A stretch of DNA of 64,000 nt, taken from the NCBI RefSeq assembly GCF_018618415.1, contig NZ_JACSMA010000003.1, forward strand, positions 248,001-312,000, given 5' to 3'. Of this stretch, positions 44,482-53,520 are shown one piece after another. The DNA is from Exiguobacterium sp. s146 (GTDB lineage: Bacteria > Bacillota > Bacilli > Exiguobacteriales > Exiguobacteriaceae). Numbering within the stretch: position 1 is the first letter of the stretch; every line of letters starts with the position of its first letter. The notes beneath the pieces are model-generated. The model made no database searches. It saw nothing but the letters and a program-made list of their open reading frames with translations, and was not told the origin of the DNA. A program made the position numbers and the translations under genes.

Positions 44482-46469
44482 TCAGAATCCTCTCCCTCTG
44501 TTTCATCTGTCATATAATGATCAATCGCTTCTTGTAATAACGTCTTCGCCTGTTCCCGGCTCACATCCAATTGCGTCGCCGCGTTCGTCAAATGGCCGCC
44601 CCCGTCGAGCATCTCCATGATGACTTGAACGTTGACGTCGCCGAGCGAACGGGCACTGATACCGGTCCGACCGTCTGGCAAGATCGCGATGACGAACGAC
44701 GCTTTGACACCCTCCATGTTGAGGAGTTGATCAGCCGATTGGGCAATCAACACTTGATGATGCGCCTCGTCGTCCGTAGCGACGGCGATGGCCATGCCAT
44801 CGGAATAGATTTCTGTATTCTCGAGGATGCGTGACTGCTCGATGTAGGAATCGAGGTCTTGACGCATGAAATGCTGGACGAGCACGGTGTCCGCCCCTTG
44901 AATCCGAAGGAAGGAAGCAGCGTCGAACGTCCGTGACCCCGTCCTCAAGGTAAACCCTTTTGTATCGACCATGATGCCCGCGAGGAGCGACGTCGCCTCT
45001 AAAATCGACAGTTTGCGCGTGCCGGCTTGATACTCGATCAGCTCGGTCACGAGTTCACACGTCGAGGAGGCGTACGGCTCCATATAGACGAGGACCGGGT
45101 CCTCGATGAACTCTTCGCCGCGACGATGGTGATCGATGACGACGACCTGTTCCGCCCGGTCCAAAATGTCACGCGAGATGACGAGCGACGGCCGGTGCGT
45201 ATCGACGACGACAAGGAGCGTCTGCTCGTCGATGAGCGGCTGAGCTTCAAACTCCGTCAAGAAACGGCTATACAGGTCTTCATCGTTCTCGACTTCATGG
45301 ACGAGCCGTTGAATGCCGACACTCGTCTCACCGGCCGGAATGACGACGTACGCTTCGCGTCCGACGAATTCAGCCAGTTTCATGATGCCAATCGAGGCGC
45401 CGAGTGAGTCCATATCTGGGTTTTTATGACCCATGATGAGGACGCGACTCGACTCACGAATCAAGTCACGCATCGAGTTCGAGATGACGCGAGCCCGCAC
45501 CCGGGTCCGTTTCTCGGTCGGGTTCGTCTTGCCGCCGAAAAAGCGGACTTTCCCGTTATGACGTTTGACGACGACTTGGTCCCCGCCGCGCCCGAGCCCT
45601 AAATCGAGACTCGATTGCGACAAGTTCCCGAGTTCCGTCAACGTCGTCTCTCCGCAGCCGATGCCGATGGAGAGTGTGAGCGGGATTTTATGCTCTTTCG
45701 TCGCCTCGCGCACCTCGTCGAGAATCGAGAAGCGATTGTTCTCGAGCTCGGAGAGCGTCCGTTCGTTCATGACGAGGAAGAAGCGGTCCGCCGCCGTCCG
45801 GCGCATATAGATGTGATATTTCTGTGCCCATTGGTTCAGGAGGACGGTGACACGTCGATTGATTTCGCTTCGAACTTGCTCATCGACGGCGGTCGACATC
45901 TCGTCATAGTTATCTAAATACAAGACGCCAATCACGGTTTGCGTTTCCGAGTATTTTTGTTCAATCTCTGCCTCGTCCGTCATATCAAACAAATAAAGCG
46001 TCTGATATTCCTGATTGTAAAGGACGCGATACACGCGGTCCCCGACTTCAATCGTCGCCTCGTCCTCTTCTTCCTCGACCAGCTCGGTGAATGCCGAGTG
46101 AATCGAATCGAGCGGGATGCCGAGTTCCATCTCGAGCTCGAAGATGAGCCGAGACTGTTCATTGAACCAGCTGATGCGACGTGCTTCGTCGAATACGAGA
46201 ATCCCGATCGGCATGCCGGTGAGTGCCTCTTTGCCGACCTCCTCAATCCGATGCGACAAAGAATGGACATACTGTTCCCATGCCTTCCGCTCTCGTCGAA
46301 TCGTCACTTGCTGATAGATGAAAAAGATCAGCGTGCCCACGAACAGGGTGATTGCCGCCACAATGCTGTAGAACGCCAATCCTAACGCAACGAGCATCCC
46401 AATCACATATGGAATCGCGTGACGCGCGTACTGGTTCTTCACTGATGTTATTGCTTCACCACTGTGCAT
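44478..46469 (-). CDS. gdpP: Cyclic-di-AMP phosphodiesterase GdpP
   Basis: 663 aa membrane enzyme that cleaves c-di-AMP to pApA. Two N-terminal transmembrane helices, a PAS domain ([26 protein letters not shown]), and a degenerate GGDEF domain ([32 protein letters not shown]). Then comes the DHH/DHHA1 catalytic part with [18 protein letters not shown] and [11 protein letters not shown], and [12 protein letters not shown] near the end. Controls potassium and wall homeostasis. First gene of gdpP-rplI-dnaC. Confidence 0.96.
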   Translation of the reverse strand: MHSGEAITSVKNQYARHAIPYVIGMLVALGLAFYSIVAAITLFVGTLIFFIYQQVTIRRERKAWEQYVHSLSHRIEEVGKEALTGMPIGILVFDEARRISWFNEQSRLIFELEMELGIPLDSIHSAFTELVEEEEDEATIEVGDRVYRVLYNQEYQTLYLFDMTDEAEIEQKYSETQTVIGVLYLDNYDEMSTAVDEQVRSEINRRVTVLLNQWAQKYHIYMRRTAADRFFLVMNERTLSELENNRFSILDEVREATKEHKIPLTLSIGIGCGETTLTELGNLSQSSLDLGLGRGGDQVVVKRHNGKVRFFGGKTNPTEKRTRVRARVISNSMRDLIRESSRVLIMGHKNPDMDSLGASIGIMKLAEFVGREAYVVIPAGETSVGIQRLVHEVENDEDLYSRFLTEFEAQPLIDEQTLLVVVDTHRPSLVISRDILDRAEQVVVIDHHRRGEEFIEDPVLVYMEPYASSTCELVTELIEYQAGTRKLSILEATSLLAGIMVDTKGFTLRTGSRTFDAASFLRIQGADTVLVQHFMRQDLDSYIEQSRILENTEIYSDGMAIAVATDDEAHHQVLIAQSADQLLNMEGVKASFVIAILPDGRTGISARSLGDVNVQVIMEMLDGGGHLTNAATQLDVSREQAKTLLQEAIDHYMTDETEGEDSE

Positions 46470-46583
46470 GTGTGCCTCCTAAAATGAGTGGTGCGCCACC
46501 CATGAGATCTAAATGGTTTCTGCTCTATCATACCATATCCGTCCGTTTCACTTACACTCCTACATCGGCTCTAAAAACAAAAA

Positions 46584-46609
46584 ACGACTTATCCCGAGGG
46601 ATAAGCCGT
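46584..46609 (-). terminator. Terminator of rpsF-ssb-rpsR
   Basis: Stem ACGACTTATCC/GGATAAGCCGT with one mismatch, then T6GT5 on the minus strand. Confidence 0.82.
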
Positions 46610-46619
46610 CTGTCAAAAA

Positions 46620-46850
46620 TTACTCTGCAACGTATGGAAGCAAAGCCATTTGACGTGAACGCTTGATAGCGACAGTAAGTGGACGTTGGTATTTCGCTGA
46701 AGTACCAGTCACACGACGTGGAAGAATTTTACCACGCTCCGAAACGAAGCGTTTGAGCAATTCTACGTCTTTATAATCGATATGAGTGATGTTGTTCGAC
46801 GTAAAGAAACATACTTTACGACGACGACGACCTCCTGGACGACGTGCCAT
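46620..46850 (-). CDS. rpsR: Ribosomal protein bS18
   Basis: 76 aa. [58 protein letters not shown] contains the S18 signature. Forms a heterodimer with S6 on the 30S platform. Third gene of the rpsF-ssb-rpsR operon, whose leader carries a likely S6:S18 binding hairpin. GGAGG lies before the ATG. Confidence 0.97.
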   Translation of the reverse strand: MARRPGGRRRRKVCFFTSNNITHIDYKDVELLKRFVSERGKILPRRVTGTSAKYQRPLTVAIKRSRQMALLPYVAE

Positions 46851-46890
46851 GTGAAGACCTCCTTTTTAGTTTAGTTTCGAATCGGCGCGA

Positions 46891-47403
46891 TCAGAATGGT
46901 AGATCGTCATCCGATAAGTCGATTTTTCCGCCACCCGAGAACGGATCGGCTTCAAAACCTTTGTTTGAGTTCGAGGACTGAGATGAAGTCGAAGAAGAGG
47001 CTGCGCCCCATCCTGACCCACTTGACTCACCACCACCGAAGACATCTCCAGCCGGTGCTGTATCACGTTGCCCTGAGGCACCGCGTGGTTCAAGGAAGCG
47101 TACGCTATCGGCTACGACTTCTGCCCGGTAACGACGTTGGCCATCTTGACCTTCGTAACTACTGATTTGAAGGCGACCGTCTACACCGGCCATGCTGCCT
47201 TTTTTCAAATATTGTGCCACGTTCTCTGCTTGTTTGCGCCAAACGACACAATCAATAAAGTCCGCCTCGCGCTTCCCATCTTGTCCAGTGAATGGACGAT
47301 CGCAAGCGAGAGTAAAGCGAGTTACGGCAATCCCGCTCTGCGTGTAACGCATTTCTGGATCGCGTGTCAATCGACCAACTAACACAACTCGGTTAATCAT
47401 CTC
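46891..47403 (-). CDS. ssb: Single-stranded DNA-binding protein
   Basis: 170 aa. OB-fold residues 1-105 ([37 protein letters not shown]...), a Gly/Ser-rich flexible linker, and the acidic tip DLSDDDLPF that recruits replication and repair proteins. Start 47403 has GGGGAGCTTTGAG upstream; six codons further up lack a site. Works at the fork with DnaC and the polymerase. Confidence 0.97.
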   Translation of the reverse strand, partial: EMINRVVLVGRLTRDPEMRYTQSGIAVTRFTLACDRPFTGQDGKREADFIDCVVWRKQAENVAQYLKKGSMAGVDGRLQISSYEGQDGQRRYRAEVVADSVRFLEPRGASGQRDTAPAGDVFGGGESSGSGWGAASSSTSSQSSNSNKGFEADPFSGGGKIDLSDDDLPF

Positions 47404-47437
47404 AAAGCTCCCCTTTCGCAATATGAAGCGTTAAGAA

Positions 47438-47725
47438 TTAACGCTCGTCTTTAGTTGTCATTTGACGGACAACGTCATCAGAGATCTTCATGAGACGCTC
47501 TGTTTCTTGAATCGCTTTAGGCTCAGCAGTGATGTTGAGAAGAACGTAGTGTCCTTCGCGCATCTTGTTAATTTCGTAAGCGAGACGACGTTTACCCATG
47601 TCTGTTGTTTTATCAACAGTACCACCGTTTTCAGTGATGACGTTGTTGAAGCGTTCGATTAAAGCTTTCTTAGCTTCCTCATCAACTGATGGACGGATAA
47701 TGTAAAGAAGTTCGTATTTACGCAT
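47438..47725 (-). CDS. rpsF: Ribosomal protein bS6
   Basis: 95 aa. MRKYELLYIIRPSVDEE and GKRRLAYEINKMREGHYVLLNITAEP are the S6 signature parts. First gene of the operon with ssb and rpsR. AGAGGAGGTGAAAGAT precedes the ATG. Probably regulated by the S6:S18 complex through the leader hairpin just upstream. Confidence 0.97.
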   Translation of the reverse strand: MRKYELLYIIRPSVDEEAKKALIERFNNVITENGGTVDKTTDMGKRRLAYEINKMREGHYVLLNITAEPKAIQETERLMKISDDVVRQMTTKDER

Positions 47726-47752
47726 TATCTTTCACCTCCTCTTGGACTAACG

Positions 47753-47773
47753 GCTCCTACCGGTTGTAGGAGC
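47753..47773 (-). promoter_or_regulatory. S6:S18-binding leader hairpin of rpsF
   Basis: Minus strand: 8-bp perfect stem GCTCCTAC/GTAGGAGC with loop AACCG, 27 nt before the rpsF ATG. The CCG in the loop is the feature by which the known S6:S18 leader motif mimics the S18-binding part of 16S rRNA. Confidence 0.7.
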
Positions 47774-47855
47774 AAGGAGCAAACAATTGTTTTACTCACG
47801 TCATAATATACTATCAAACTTCTGTTCGTTTTACAACACGTTTCCGGAAAATGCC

Positions 47856-48956
47856 TTACACGTTGAAGCGGAACGTGACAACGTCGCCATCTTGGAAGAC
47901 GTATTCTTTTCCTTCTGAGCGAAGCTTGCCTTGCTCTTTGACCGTCGCCATGTTGCCGGCAGCCGATAGGTCTTCATACGAGACGACTTCGGCCCGGATG
48001 AATCCGCGCTCAAAGTCAGAGTGGATGACACCGGCACATTGCGGGGCCTTCATCCCTTGCTTGAACGTCCAGGCGCGGACTTCTTTCTCACCGGCCGTGA
48101 AGTATGTGGCGAGACCGAGCGTCGAGTAGGCGGCACGAATCAATTGATCGAGGCCTGACTCTTCGATGCCGAGGTCTTGCAAGAACTCCAATCGCTCTTC
48201 TGGCTCGAGCTCTGAGATCTCTTCTTCGATCCGGGCACAGATGACGATCACTTGCGCCCCTTCCGTCGCGGCATGCTCACGCACGGCTTGAACGTATGGG
48301 TTTTGGTCGGCATCCGCCACTTCATCTTCACTCACGTTCGCGACGTAAAGCATCGGCTTCATCGTGAGCAATTGGAAGTGTTTGACGATGGCGAGCTGAT
48401 CTTCTGTCAACTCGGCAACGCGCGCCGGACGCTCTGACTCGAGGATCGCTTGAACGATTTCAAGCGCTTCGAGTTCTTGCGCGGCACCTTTATCTTTTGA
48501 CTTCACCATTTTTTGGACGCGCGTGATGCGTTTCTCGACCAATTCAAGGTCGGCCAAAATCAATTCGAGGTTGATCGTCGTGATGTCATCGATCGGCGAT
48601 ACTTTTCCGGCCACGTGCGTGATGTTGTCGTCTTCAAAACAACGGACGACTTGGCAAATCGCGTCGACTTCACGGATGTTGGCGAGGAATTTGTTTCCTA
48701 ACCCTTCTCCTTTTGACGCGCCTTTCACGATTCCGGCGATATCTGTAAACTCAAATGCGGTCGGTACGGTCTTCTTCGGTTTGACGAGTTCTGTCAATCG
48801 ATCGAGACGCGCGTCCGGTACTTCGACGACCCCAACGTTCGGGTCGATTGTCGCGAACGGATAGTTGGCTGCTTCTACACCGGCTTGCGTGATGGCGTTA
48901 AATAATGTCGATTTCCCGACGTTCGGTAATCCGACGATTCCTGCTGTTAATCCCAC
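47856..48956 (-). CDS. ychF: Ribosome-binding ATPase YchF (YyaF)
   Basis: 366 aa Obg-related NTPase that prefers ATP. G1 GLPNVGKSTLFNAIT, switch region FTDIAGIVKGASKGEGLGNKFLANIREVDA, NVSEDE in place of NKxD (the ATP-specificity change), then the TGS domain ending FQDGDVVTFRFNV. Binds ribosomes and is linked with oxidative stress. A Noc-binding-like site lies 22 bp upstream of its start. Confidence 0.96.
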   Translation of the reverse strand: MGLTAGIVGLPNVGKSTLFNAITQAGVEAANYPFATIDPNVGVVEVPDARLDRLTELVKPKKTVPTAFEFTDIAGIVKGASKGEGLGNKFLANIREVDAICQVVRCFEDDNITHVAGKVSPIDDITTINLELILADLELVEKRITRVQKMVKSKDKGAAQELEALEIVQAILESERPARVAELTEDQLAIVKHFQLLTMKPMLYVANVSEDEVADADQNPYVQAVREHAATEGAQVIVICARIEEEISELEPEERLEFLQDLGIEESGLDQLIRAAYSTLGLATYFTAGEKEVRAWTFKQGMKAPQCAGVIHSDFERGFIRAEVVSYEDLSAAGNMATVKEQGKLRSEGKEYVFQDGDVVTFRFNV

Positions 48957-48977
48957 TTGTATGTCCTCCTCATCCGG

Positions 48978-48991
48978 CTTTCCCGGGAAAT
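48978..48991. promoter_or_regulatory. Noc-binding site (NBS) candidate
   Basis: CTTTCCCGGGAAAT matches the Noc consensus ATTTCCCGGGAAAT at 13 of 14 positions and lies between ychF and the DUF951 gene. Weaker 12/14 matches lie at 2386, 12224, 20456 and 29357. Confidence 0.6.
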
Positions 48992-49108
48992 GTTGATCCG
49001 TCTGTGGAGTGGGTACGTTCAGTACACCACACCGTCACATCCTTCACAATTATAGTTAGTCCTCGATTAAACCGCAACTCACGGTTGCAACATAGAGAAG
49101 AACGCCAC

Positions 49109-49312
49109 TTATTCAGCGGCGTTCTCTTGTTTAAGCACTTTTTTCAATCGCTTATCAAAGTCACGGCGCGGCATGAGCACGCTTGCCCCGCATCCTTGAC
49201 ACTTGATGCGAATGTCCATCCCGACCCGCGTCACTTGCCAACGGTTCGTCTGACAAGCGTGCGGTTTCTTCATTTCTACAAAATCGTTCAACTCATACGA
49301 TTTAGCCTGCAT
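49109..49312 (-). CDS. DUF951 family protein (YyzM-like)
   Basis: 67 aa. YELNDFVEMKKPHACQTNRWQVTRVGMDIRIKCQGCGASVLMPRRDFDKRLKKVL is the DUF951 pattern with a CxxC and another Cys/His pair (MKKPHAC), so a small zinc or RNA-binding protein is likely. Usually next to mscS and ychF in Bacillales, as here. Start overlaps the mscS stop by 11 nt. Function unknown. Confidence 0.9.
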   Translation of the reverse strand: MQAKSYELNDFVEMKKPHACQTNRWQVTRVGMDIRIKCQGCGASVLMPRRDFDKRLKKVLKQENAAE

Positions 49313-50240
49313 TTTCGGGCGCTCCTTTAGTCGATGTGGTTGGCGGCATCATGACGGTCCGCGGATACGGAATCTCGATTCCGCGCTCATCTAATCCGGC
49401 CTTCAACTCTTTATGCAAAATCCGACCGGCCGCAAAGTGTTGCGTCGGCGGAACTTCAGCCATGAGACGATAGACGACTTCCGACGGTCCGAGCGACTGG
49501 ACCCCAGCGAGCGTGATTGGTTCGATGAACAAGTCGTGATACTTCTCTTCGACCGTCTTCGCAATCTCTTTCAACGCCTGCTCGACTTTCGCCATGTCTT
49601 CTTCATAGGCGACACCGATATCGACGACCGCGACGCTGTTTTCAAGCGAGTAGTTCGTCACTTGCATGATTTGTCCGTTCGGGATGATTGTCACTTGCCC
49701 GTTCAACCCTTTCAACTTCGTCGTCCGAATCCCGACTTCGATGACAGTCCCGTCGACTTGTTGATTTAAATTGACGTAATCCCCGTTCTTATATTGGTTC
49801 TCGAAGATGATAAAGGCGCCGGTGATGACGTCCTTCACCAAGTTTTGCGCGCCGAACGAGATGGCCAGACCGGCGACCCCAGCCGATGCGATCAAACCGG
49901 CGATATTGACGCCGAACTGTCCGAGCACCGTCAAAATCATGATCAGACCGAGCACATAGCGAATCGTGTTTTGGGCCAATTTTGACAGCGTCTCATTTTG
50001 TCGTTGCGTCACAATATCGTGCTCTTTAATTTTACGCAGGGCGAACACGCGTTGTACCATTGACGTCAAAATACGTGACGCCACATAAATGGCCAAGATG
50101 ATAAGTGCGACACCGGTCAATTTGATGCCGAGACCGATCCACATCTCCGTATCCTGGAAATAGGCGACGAAGCGATTGACACTATCCATCGTTTCATCGG
50201 CCACCGTGCTTAAGTTTGTATCTGTATTTTGTGAAGCCAT
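49302..50240 (-). CDS. Small-conductance mechanosensitive channel (MscS family)
   Basis: 312 aa. Three N-terminal transmembrane helices; the pore helix and beta domain show GLIASAGVAGLAISFGAQNLVKDVITGAFIIFENQYKNGDYVNLN, the MscS signature. The C-terminal cytoplasmic vestibule includes EIPYPRTVMM. Opens under membrane tension and releases solutes after osmotic downshock. Located between yyaC and the DUF951 gene, as in Bacillus. The ATG is preceded by AGAGGTGACTAC. Confidence 0.92.
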   Translation of the reverse strand: MASQNTDTNLSTVADETMDSVNRFVAYFQDTEMWIGLGIKLTGVALIILAIYVASRILTSMVQRVFALRKIKEHDIVTQRQNETLSKLAQNTIRYVLGLIMILTVLGQFGVNIAGLIASAGVAGLAISFGAQNLVKDVITGAFIIFENQYKNGDYVNLNQQVDGTVIEVGIRTTKLKGLNGQVTIIPNGQIMQVTNYSLENSVAVVDIGVAYEEDMAKVEQALKEIAKTVEEKYHDLFIEPITLAGVQSLGPSEVVYRLMAEVPPTQHFAAGRILHKELKAGLDERGIEIPYPRTVMMPPTTSTKGAPENAG

Positions 50241-50410
50241 GTAGTCACCTCTAGCATTATAGATTTCTAACCCATCAAACCATAATTGACGACTTTTCTC
50301 AAACCCTACATCCGGACGTTATAAGTTTCGGTGTTCCGGGAATGGGATAATACGGTTTCATTCCGCAATTGCAACTAGACGCAGGCAGCTTAGAAGAGAG
50401 GATGAGATTC

Positions 50411-51037
50411 ATGCCGTTTCGCCTAAAACCTCATAAACCATACTCTTTCTTCATCGAACATACCGAACGGAGTGGATCCAAGCTCTTTGCCGATCAACTG
50501 CACGAGCAGTTGGCGCAAGAGACACATCGTCCGATCGTCCTCGTGTGCATCGGCTCTGACCGTTCTACCGGCGACTCGCTCGGACCGCTCGTCGGCACAT
50601 TCCTTGAAGAACGCTTCGTCCGCAATATCTATGTCTACGGGACGTTGACGAAACCGGTCCATGCGCTAAATCTCGTCGAGACGCTCCATGAGATTCAGAC
50701 ACGGTTCCATCGTCCGCTCATCATCGCCATCGACGCTTGTCTCGGTCGCTTGTCGAGTGTCGGCTATATCTTCTTCTCAGAAGGACCGCTCGCGCCCGGT
50801 GCCGGTGTCCAAAAAGAGCTCCCTTCGGTCGGCGAGTATAACATCAAAGCCGTCGTCAACGTGAGCGGCTTCATGGAGATGATGATTTTGCAAAATACGC
50901 GTCTCCACCTCGTCTATGAGCTGGCTCGTTTCATCACCGACGGGTTCGTCGAGTTCGACGTACGCATCGGACGGCTCCATCAAGAAGAGGCGGCCATCAC
51001 CCGGCTTCGTCAATCCCGCGACGAATCGAAATCTTGA
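50411..51037 (+). CDS. yyaC: YyaC-like protein (DUF1256, spore-protease-like fold)
   Basis: 208 aa. VLVCIGSDRSTGDSLGPLVGTFLEE and IIAIDACLGRLSSVGYIFFSEGPLAPGAGVQKELPSVGEYNIKAVVNVSGFMEM match YyaC, related in fold to the germination protease GPR. Found in sporulating and some non-sporulating Bacilli; activity unknown. ATG 50411 has AGAGAGG 9 nt upstream. Its last 28 bases overlap the 3' end of the convergent parB gene. Plus-strand, unlike its neighbours. Confidence 0.88.
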   Translation: MPFRLKPHKPYSFFIEHTERSGSKLFADQLHEQLAQETHRPIVLVCIGSDRSTGDSLGPLVGTFLEERFVRNIYVYGTLTKPVHALNLVETLHEIQTRFHRPLIIAIDACLGRLSSVGYIFFSEGPLAPGAGVQKELPSVGEYNIKAVVNVSGFMEMMILQNTRLHLVYELARFITDGFVEFDVRIGRLHQEEAAITRLRQSRDESKS

Positions 51038-51795
51038 GGCGAAAGGAGCGTCAACAGATGCTCTAAATCGTCCTGTGAGAAATACTTCAGCTCGAGGACG
51101 CCCCCTTTTCGACGCGGGCGAATCGATACATCCATTTGAAGACGTTCCGCTAGTACCGCCTCGACGGCTTCGACGTCGGCGTTCGAGCGTTTGAGCGTCT
51201 TTTTTTCGATGCGTTCTTTTTGTAAATAACGTTCGAGCCGGCGGACCGTCCATTGCTCGGCGATGACACGACGCGCAATCTGTTCCATCGCCTGAATGGA
51301 TTTCATCCCTGTGATGGCACGGGCGTGGCCCATCGTCAGCTCGCCGACCATGACCGCATGCTGGACCGCGCTCGGCAACCGGAGCAGTCTCAGGCTGTTC
51401 GTGACATGGCTCCGACTCTTGCCGACGCGTTCGGCCAGCTGTTGCTGGGTCAATCCGAGCGTCTGCATTAACTGTTCGTAGGCGAGCGCCTCTTCGATCG
51501 CGTTTAAGTCGGCCCGTTGAATGTTCTCAATCAAGGCAAGCTCCATGACGCGGTCCGAATCGGCCGTGACGATCAACGCCGGGATATCCGTCTTGCCGGC
51601 CAACTGCGCGGCTTGAAAGCGGCGTTCCCCGGCGATGATTTCATAAAACCCACTCGCTTTGCGAACGACAATCGGTTGCAACACGCCATACCGTTCAATC
51701 GACTGCCGGAGTTCGTCTAGCTTTTCGGGTTCGAACTGTTTGCGGGGCTGGTTCGGGTTCGGGCGAATGTGTTTAATCGGTAACCGTTCCATCAT
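51010..51795 (-). CDS. parB: Chromosome-partitioning protein ParB (Spo0J-like), N-terminally short
   Basis: 261 aa CTP-dependent DNA clamp that loads at parS and recruits SMC. ParB/Srx domain begins at once (LPIKHIRPNPNQPRKQF), CTP-binding GERRFQAAQ, ENIQR motif, HTH (LTQQQLAERVGKSRSHVTNSLRLLRLP), C-terminal dimer domain. The ~25-residue N-terminal tail (KGLGKGINALF in B. subtilis) that activates the ParA ATPase Soj is absent. The start is fixed by GGAGGAAGC. No soj lies between it and noc. Confidence 0.93.
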   Translation of the reverse strand: MMERLPIKHIRPNPNQPRKQFEPEKLDELRQSIERYGVLQPIVVRKASGFYEIIAGERRFQAAQLAGKTDIPALIVTADSDRVMELALIENIQRADLNAIEEALAYEQLMQTLGLTQQQLAERVGKSRSHVTNSLRLLRLPSAVQHAVMVGELTMGHARAITGMKSIQAMEQIARRVIAEQWTVRRLERYLQKERIEKKTLKRSNADVEAVEAVLAERLQMDVSIRPRRKGGVLELKYFSQDDLEHLLTLLSPQDFDSSRD

Positions 51796-51831
51796 GCTTC
51801 CTCCATTCCATCTGCCTGATTGCTACAAAAA

Positions 51832-51861
51832 AAGCACAGGCTCACTTTTGTGGCCGTGCTT
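51832..51861 (-). terminator. Terminator after noc
   Basis: Bulged stem AAGCAC...GTGCTT with inner GGC/GCC and CAC/GTG, then T7 on the minus strand. It overlaps the last codons of noc and separates it from parB. Confidence 0.75.
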
Positions 51862-52720
51862 TCGGGATTCGAATCCGAATCTCAACAAATTCGTCTTCTT
51901 CGACTTCCTCGGTCTGGACTTCAATGCCGGTTTTGCCGATCAAACTGACGGAATCCCGGATTGTATTGAGGGCGATGCGCGTGTCACGCGCAAAACTTTT
52001 CGTCCGACGGCGTTGTTTTTTCGGTTTCCGCTTTTCTTCTTCAATCGGTGTCGTCAAGAAGGCGACACGCTCTTCCGTTTCTTTGACGTTAAAGTCCTGT
52101 TCCAAGATTTCTAGCAAGACTTGGAGTTGCAGTCCTTCCTCTTTGAGCGGCAAGAGCGCCCGAGCGTGACGTTCATTGATTTGGCGGTCACGCAAACATT
52201 GCTTGACGTCATTCGGCAACTTCAATAACCGGAGTTTATTGGCGATTGTCGACTGGCTTTTCCCAAGACTCTTCGCAAGCGCGGCTTGTGTCATGCCGTT
52301 CATGGCCAGCAGACGATCATACGCCTCCGCCTCTTCGATCGGACTGAGCTGTTCCCGCTGCAAGTTCTCAATCAAAGCCAACGCAGCGGTCGTATCGTCA
52401 TCCATGTCCCGGACGATGGCCGGAATGACAGACCAACCGAGCGACTTGGCGGCCCGGAAGCGACGTTCCCCAGCGATAATCTCGTAACGGTCCCCGTCCG
52501 CTTTGCGAACGACGATCGGCTGCAAGAGACCATGCTCGTCAATCGTGACGGCCAATTCTTCAATTTTAGCCGGCTCGAATACTTTACGCGGTTGATAACG
52601 GTTCGGGAGAAGCAACGATAACGGGATTTCTTGGACCGCATCATTCGGTTTGACTTCTGCGATTTCTGTAACCGCCACTTCTGGACGACTTCCGAACAGT
52701 TTAGCAAATGTTTTCTTCAA
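51842..52720 (-). CDS. noc: Nucleoid occlusion protein Noc
   Basis: 292 aa ParB paralogue that binds NBS DNA and the membrane and blocks Z-ring assembly over the nucleoid. TTG 52720 (AGGGGTG upstream) gives KKTFAKLFGSRP, a basic amphipathic N-terminal helix like the membrane anchor of B. subtilis Noc. Then VPNRYQPRKVFEP-like ParB domain, GERRFRAAK, LTQ-type HTH (MTQAALAKSLGKSQSTIANKLRLLKLP) and the Noc-specific FARDTRIALNTIRDSV. The next gene upstream is rsmG, as in Bacillus. Confidence 0.93.
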   Translation of the reverse strand: MKKTFAKLFGSRPEVAVTEIAEVKPNDAVQEIPLSLLLPNRYQPRKVFEPAKIEELAVTIDEHGLLQPIVVRKADGDRYEIIAGERRFRAAKSLGWSVIPAIVRDMDDDTTAALALIENLQREQLSPIEEAEAYDRLLAMNGMTQAALAKSLGKSQSTIANKLRLLKLPNDVKQCLRDRQINERHARALLPLKEEGLQLQVLLEILEQDFNVKETEERVAFLTTPIEEEKRKPKKQRRRTKSFARDTRIALNTIRDSVSLIGKTGIEVQTEEVEEDEFVEIRIRIPKARPQK

Positions 52721-52746
52721 CGTCGGCACCCCTCTATGTAAAAAAT

Positions 52747-52774
52747 AAGCAGATTCCACTACCGGAATCTGCTT
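52747..52774 (-). terminator. Terminator of the mnmE-mnmG-rsmG genes
   Basis: An 11-bp perfect stem AAGCAGATTCC/GGAATCTGCTT, then ATTTTTT on the minus strand. Confidence 0.85.
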
Positions 52775-52777
52775 TTA

Positions 52778-52791
52778 GTTTCACGTGAAAC
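52778..52791. promoter_or_regulatory. parS site
   Basis: GTTTCACGTGAAAC, a 14-bp perfect palindrome; with flanking bases it fits the 16-bp parS TGTTTCACGTGAAACA at 15 positions. It lies between rsmG and noc, 8 bp beyond the rsmG stop. Loading site for ParB. Confidence 0.9.
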
Positions 52792-52799
52792 ACTATTGC

Positions 52800-53516
52800 T
52801 CAGATTAGCGGCTCTTTCGCCGGGGTACCCGCTTTACGTGGATATTTCCCAGGCGTTTTTCGTAATTTATCTACAACTACGATATTACGCTCACTCATCT
52901 CTCCTGGCAATAGGAACTGGTGTGTCGTTTTTACTTTCCCACCGAGCACGGCCAAGGCGTTTTTCGCATCGACAAGTTCGTCGGAAACCTTCGCTGCTTT
53001 GAGCGCTACGAACGTTCCACCGACTTTTGCGAGCGGTAAACAGTACTCGGCGAGCACCGTCATTCGGGCAACCGCACGGGCGGTTACGACATCAAATTGC
53101 TCACGAAATTTTTTATTTTTTCCAAACTCTTCGGCGCGTCCGTGATGGAACGCCACACCTTCTAACCCGAGCGCGAGAGCGAGTTCGTTCAAGAACGTGA
53201 TTCGCTTGTTGAGCGAGTCGATAATCGTCACGTGGAGATGCGGGAAGAGGATTTTGAGCGGCAAGCTCGGGAATCCAGCCCCGGCACCGACGTCACAGAC
53301 GGTTTCGACGTTTGAGAAATCGAAATGGAACGCCGCACTGAGCGAGTCATAGAAATGCTTCAAATACACTTCTTCCTTGTCTGTGATGGCCGTCAAATTC
53401 ATCTTCTCGTTCCACTCGACGAGCATCTCGAAATACAGTTCGAACTGAGCGAGTTGTTTCTCGCTCAATTCGAATCCTTCTGCCTGCAACGCCTCAATAA
53501 ATTGGGATTGGTTCAT
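52800..53516 (-). CDS. rsmG: 16S rRNA (guanine527-N7)-methyltransferase
   Basis: 238 aa. SAM-binding motif [20 protein letters not shown] and [13 protein letters not shown], preceded by the [10 protein letters not shown] segment; VTARAVARM near the middle. Methylates G527 in the 530 loop of 16S rRNA; loss gives low-level streptomycin resistance. 4 nt downstream of mnmG, same operon. Confidence 0.96.
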   Translation of the reverse strand: MNQSQFIEALQAEGFELSEKQLAQFELYFEMLVEWNEKMNLTAITDKEEVYLKHFYDSLSAAFHFDFSNVETVCDVGAGAGFPSLPLKILFPHLHVTIIDSLNKRITFLNELALALGLEGVAFHHGRAEEFGKNKKFREQFDVVTARAVARMTVLAEYCLPLAKVGGTFVALKAAKVSDELVDAKNALAVLGGKVKTTHQFLLPGEMSERNIVVVDKLRKTPGKYPRKAGTPAKEPLI

Positions 53517-53520
53517 CGTT

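Noticed and set aside
51796-51841. A hidden or degraded soj between noc and parB
   Set aside because: The 46-bp gap holds only part of the noc terminator and the parB ribosome site.
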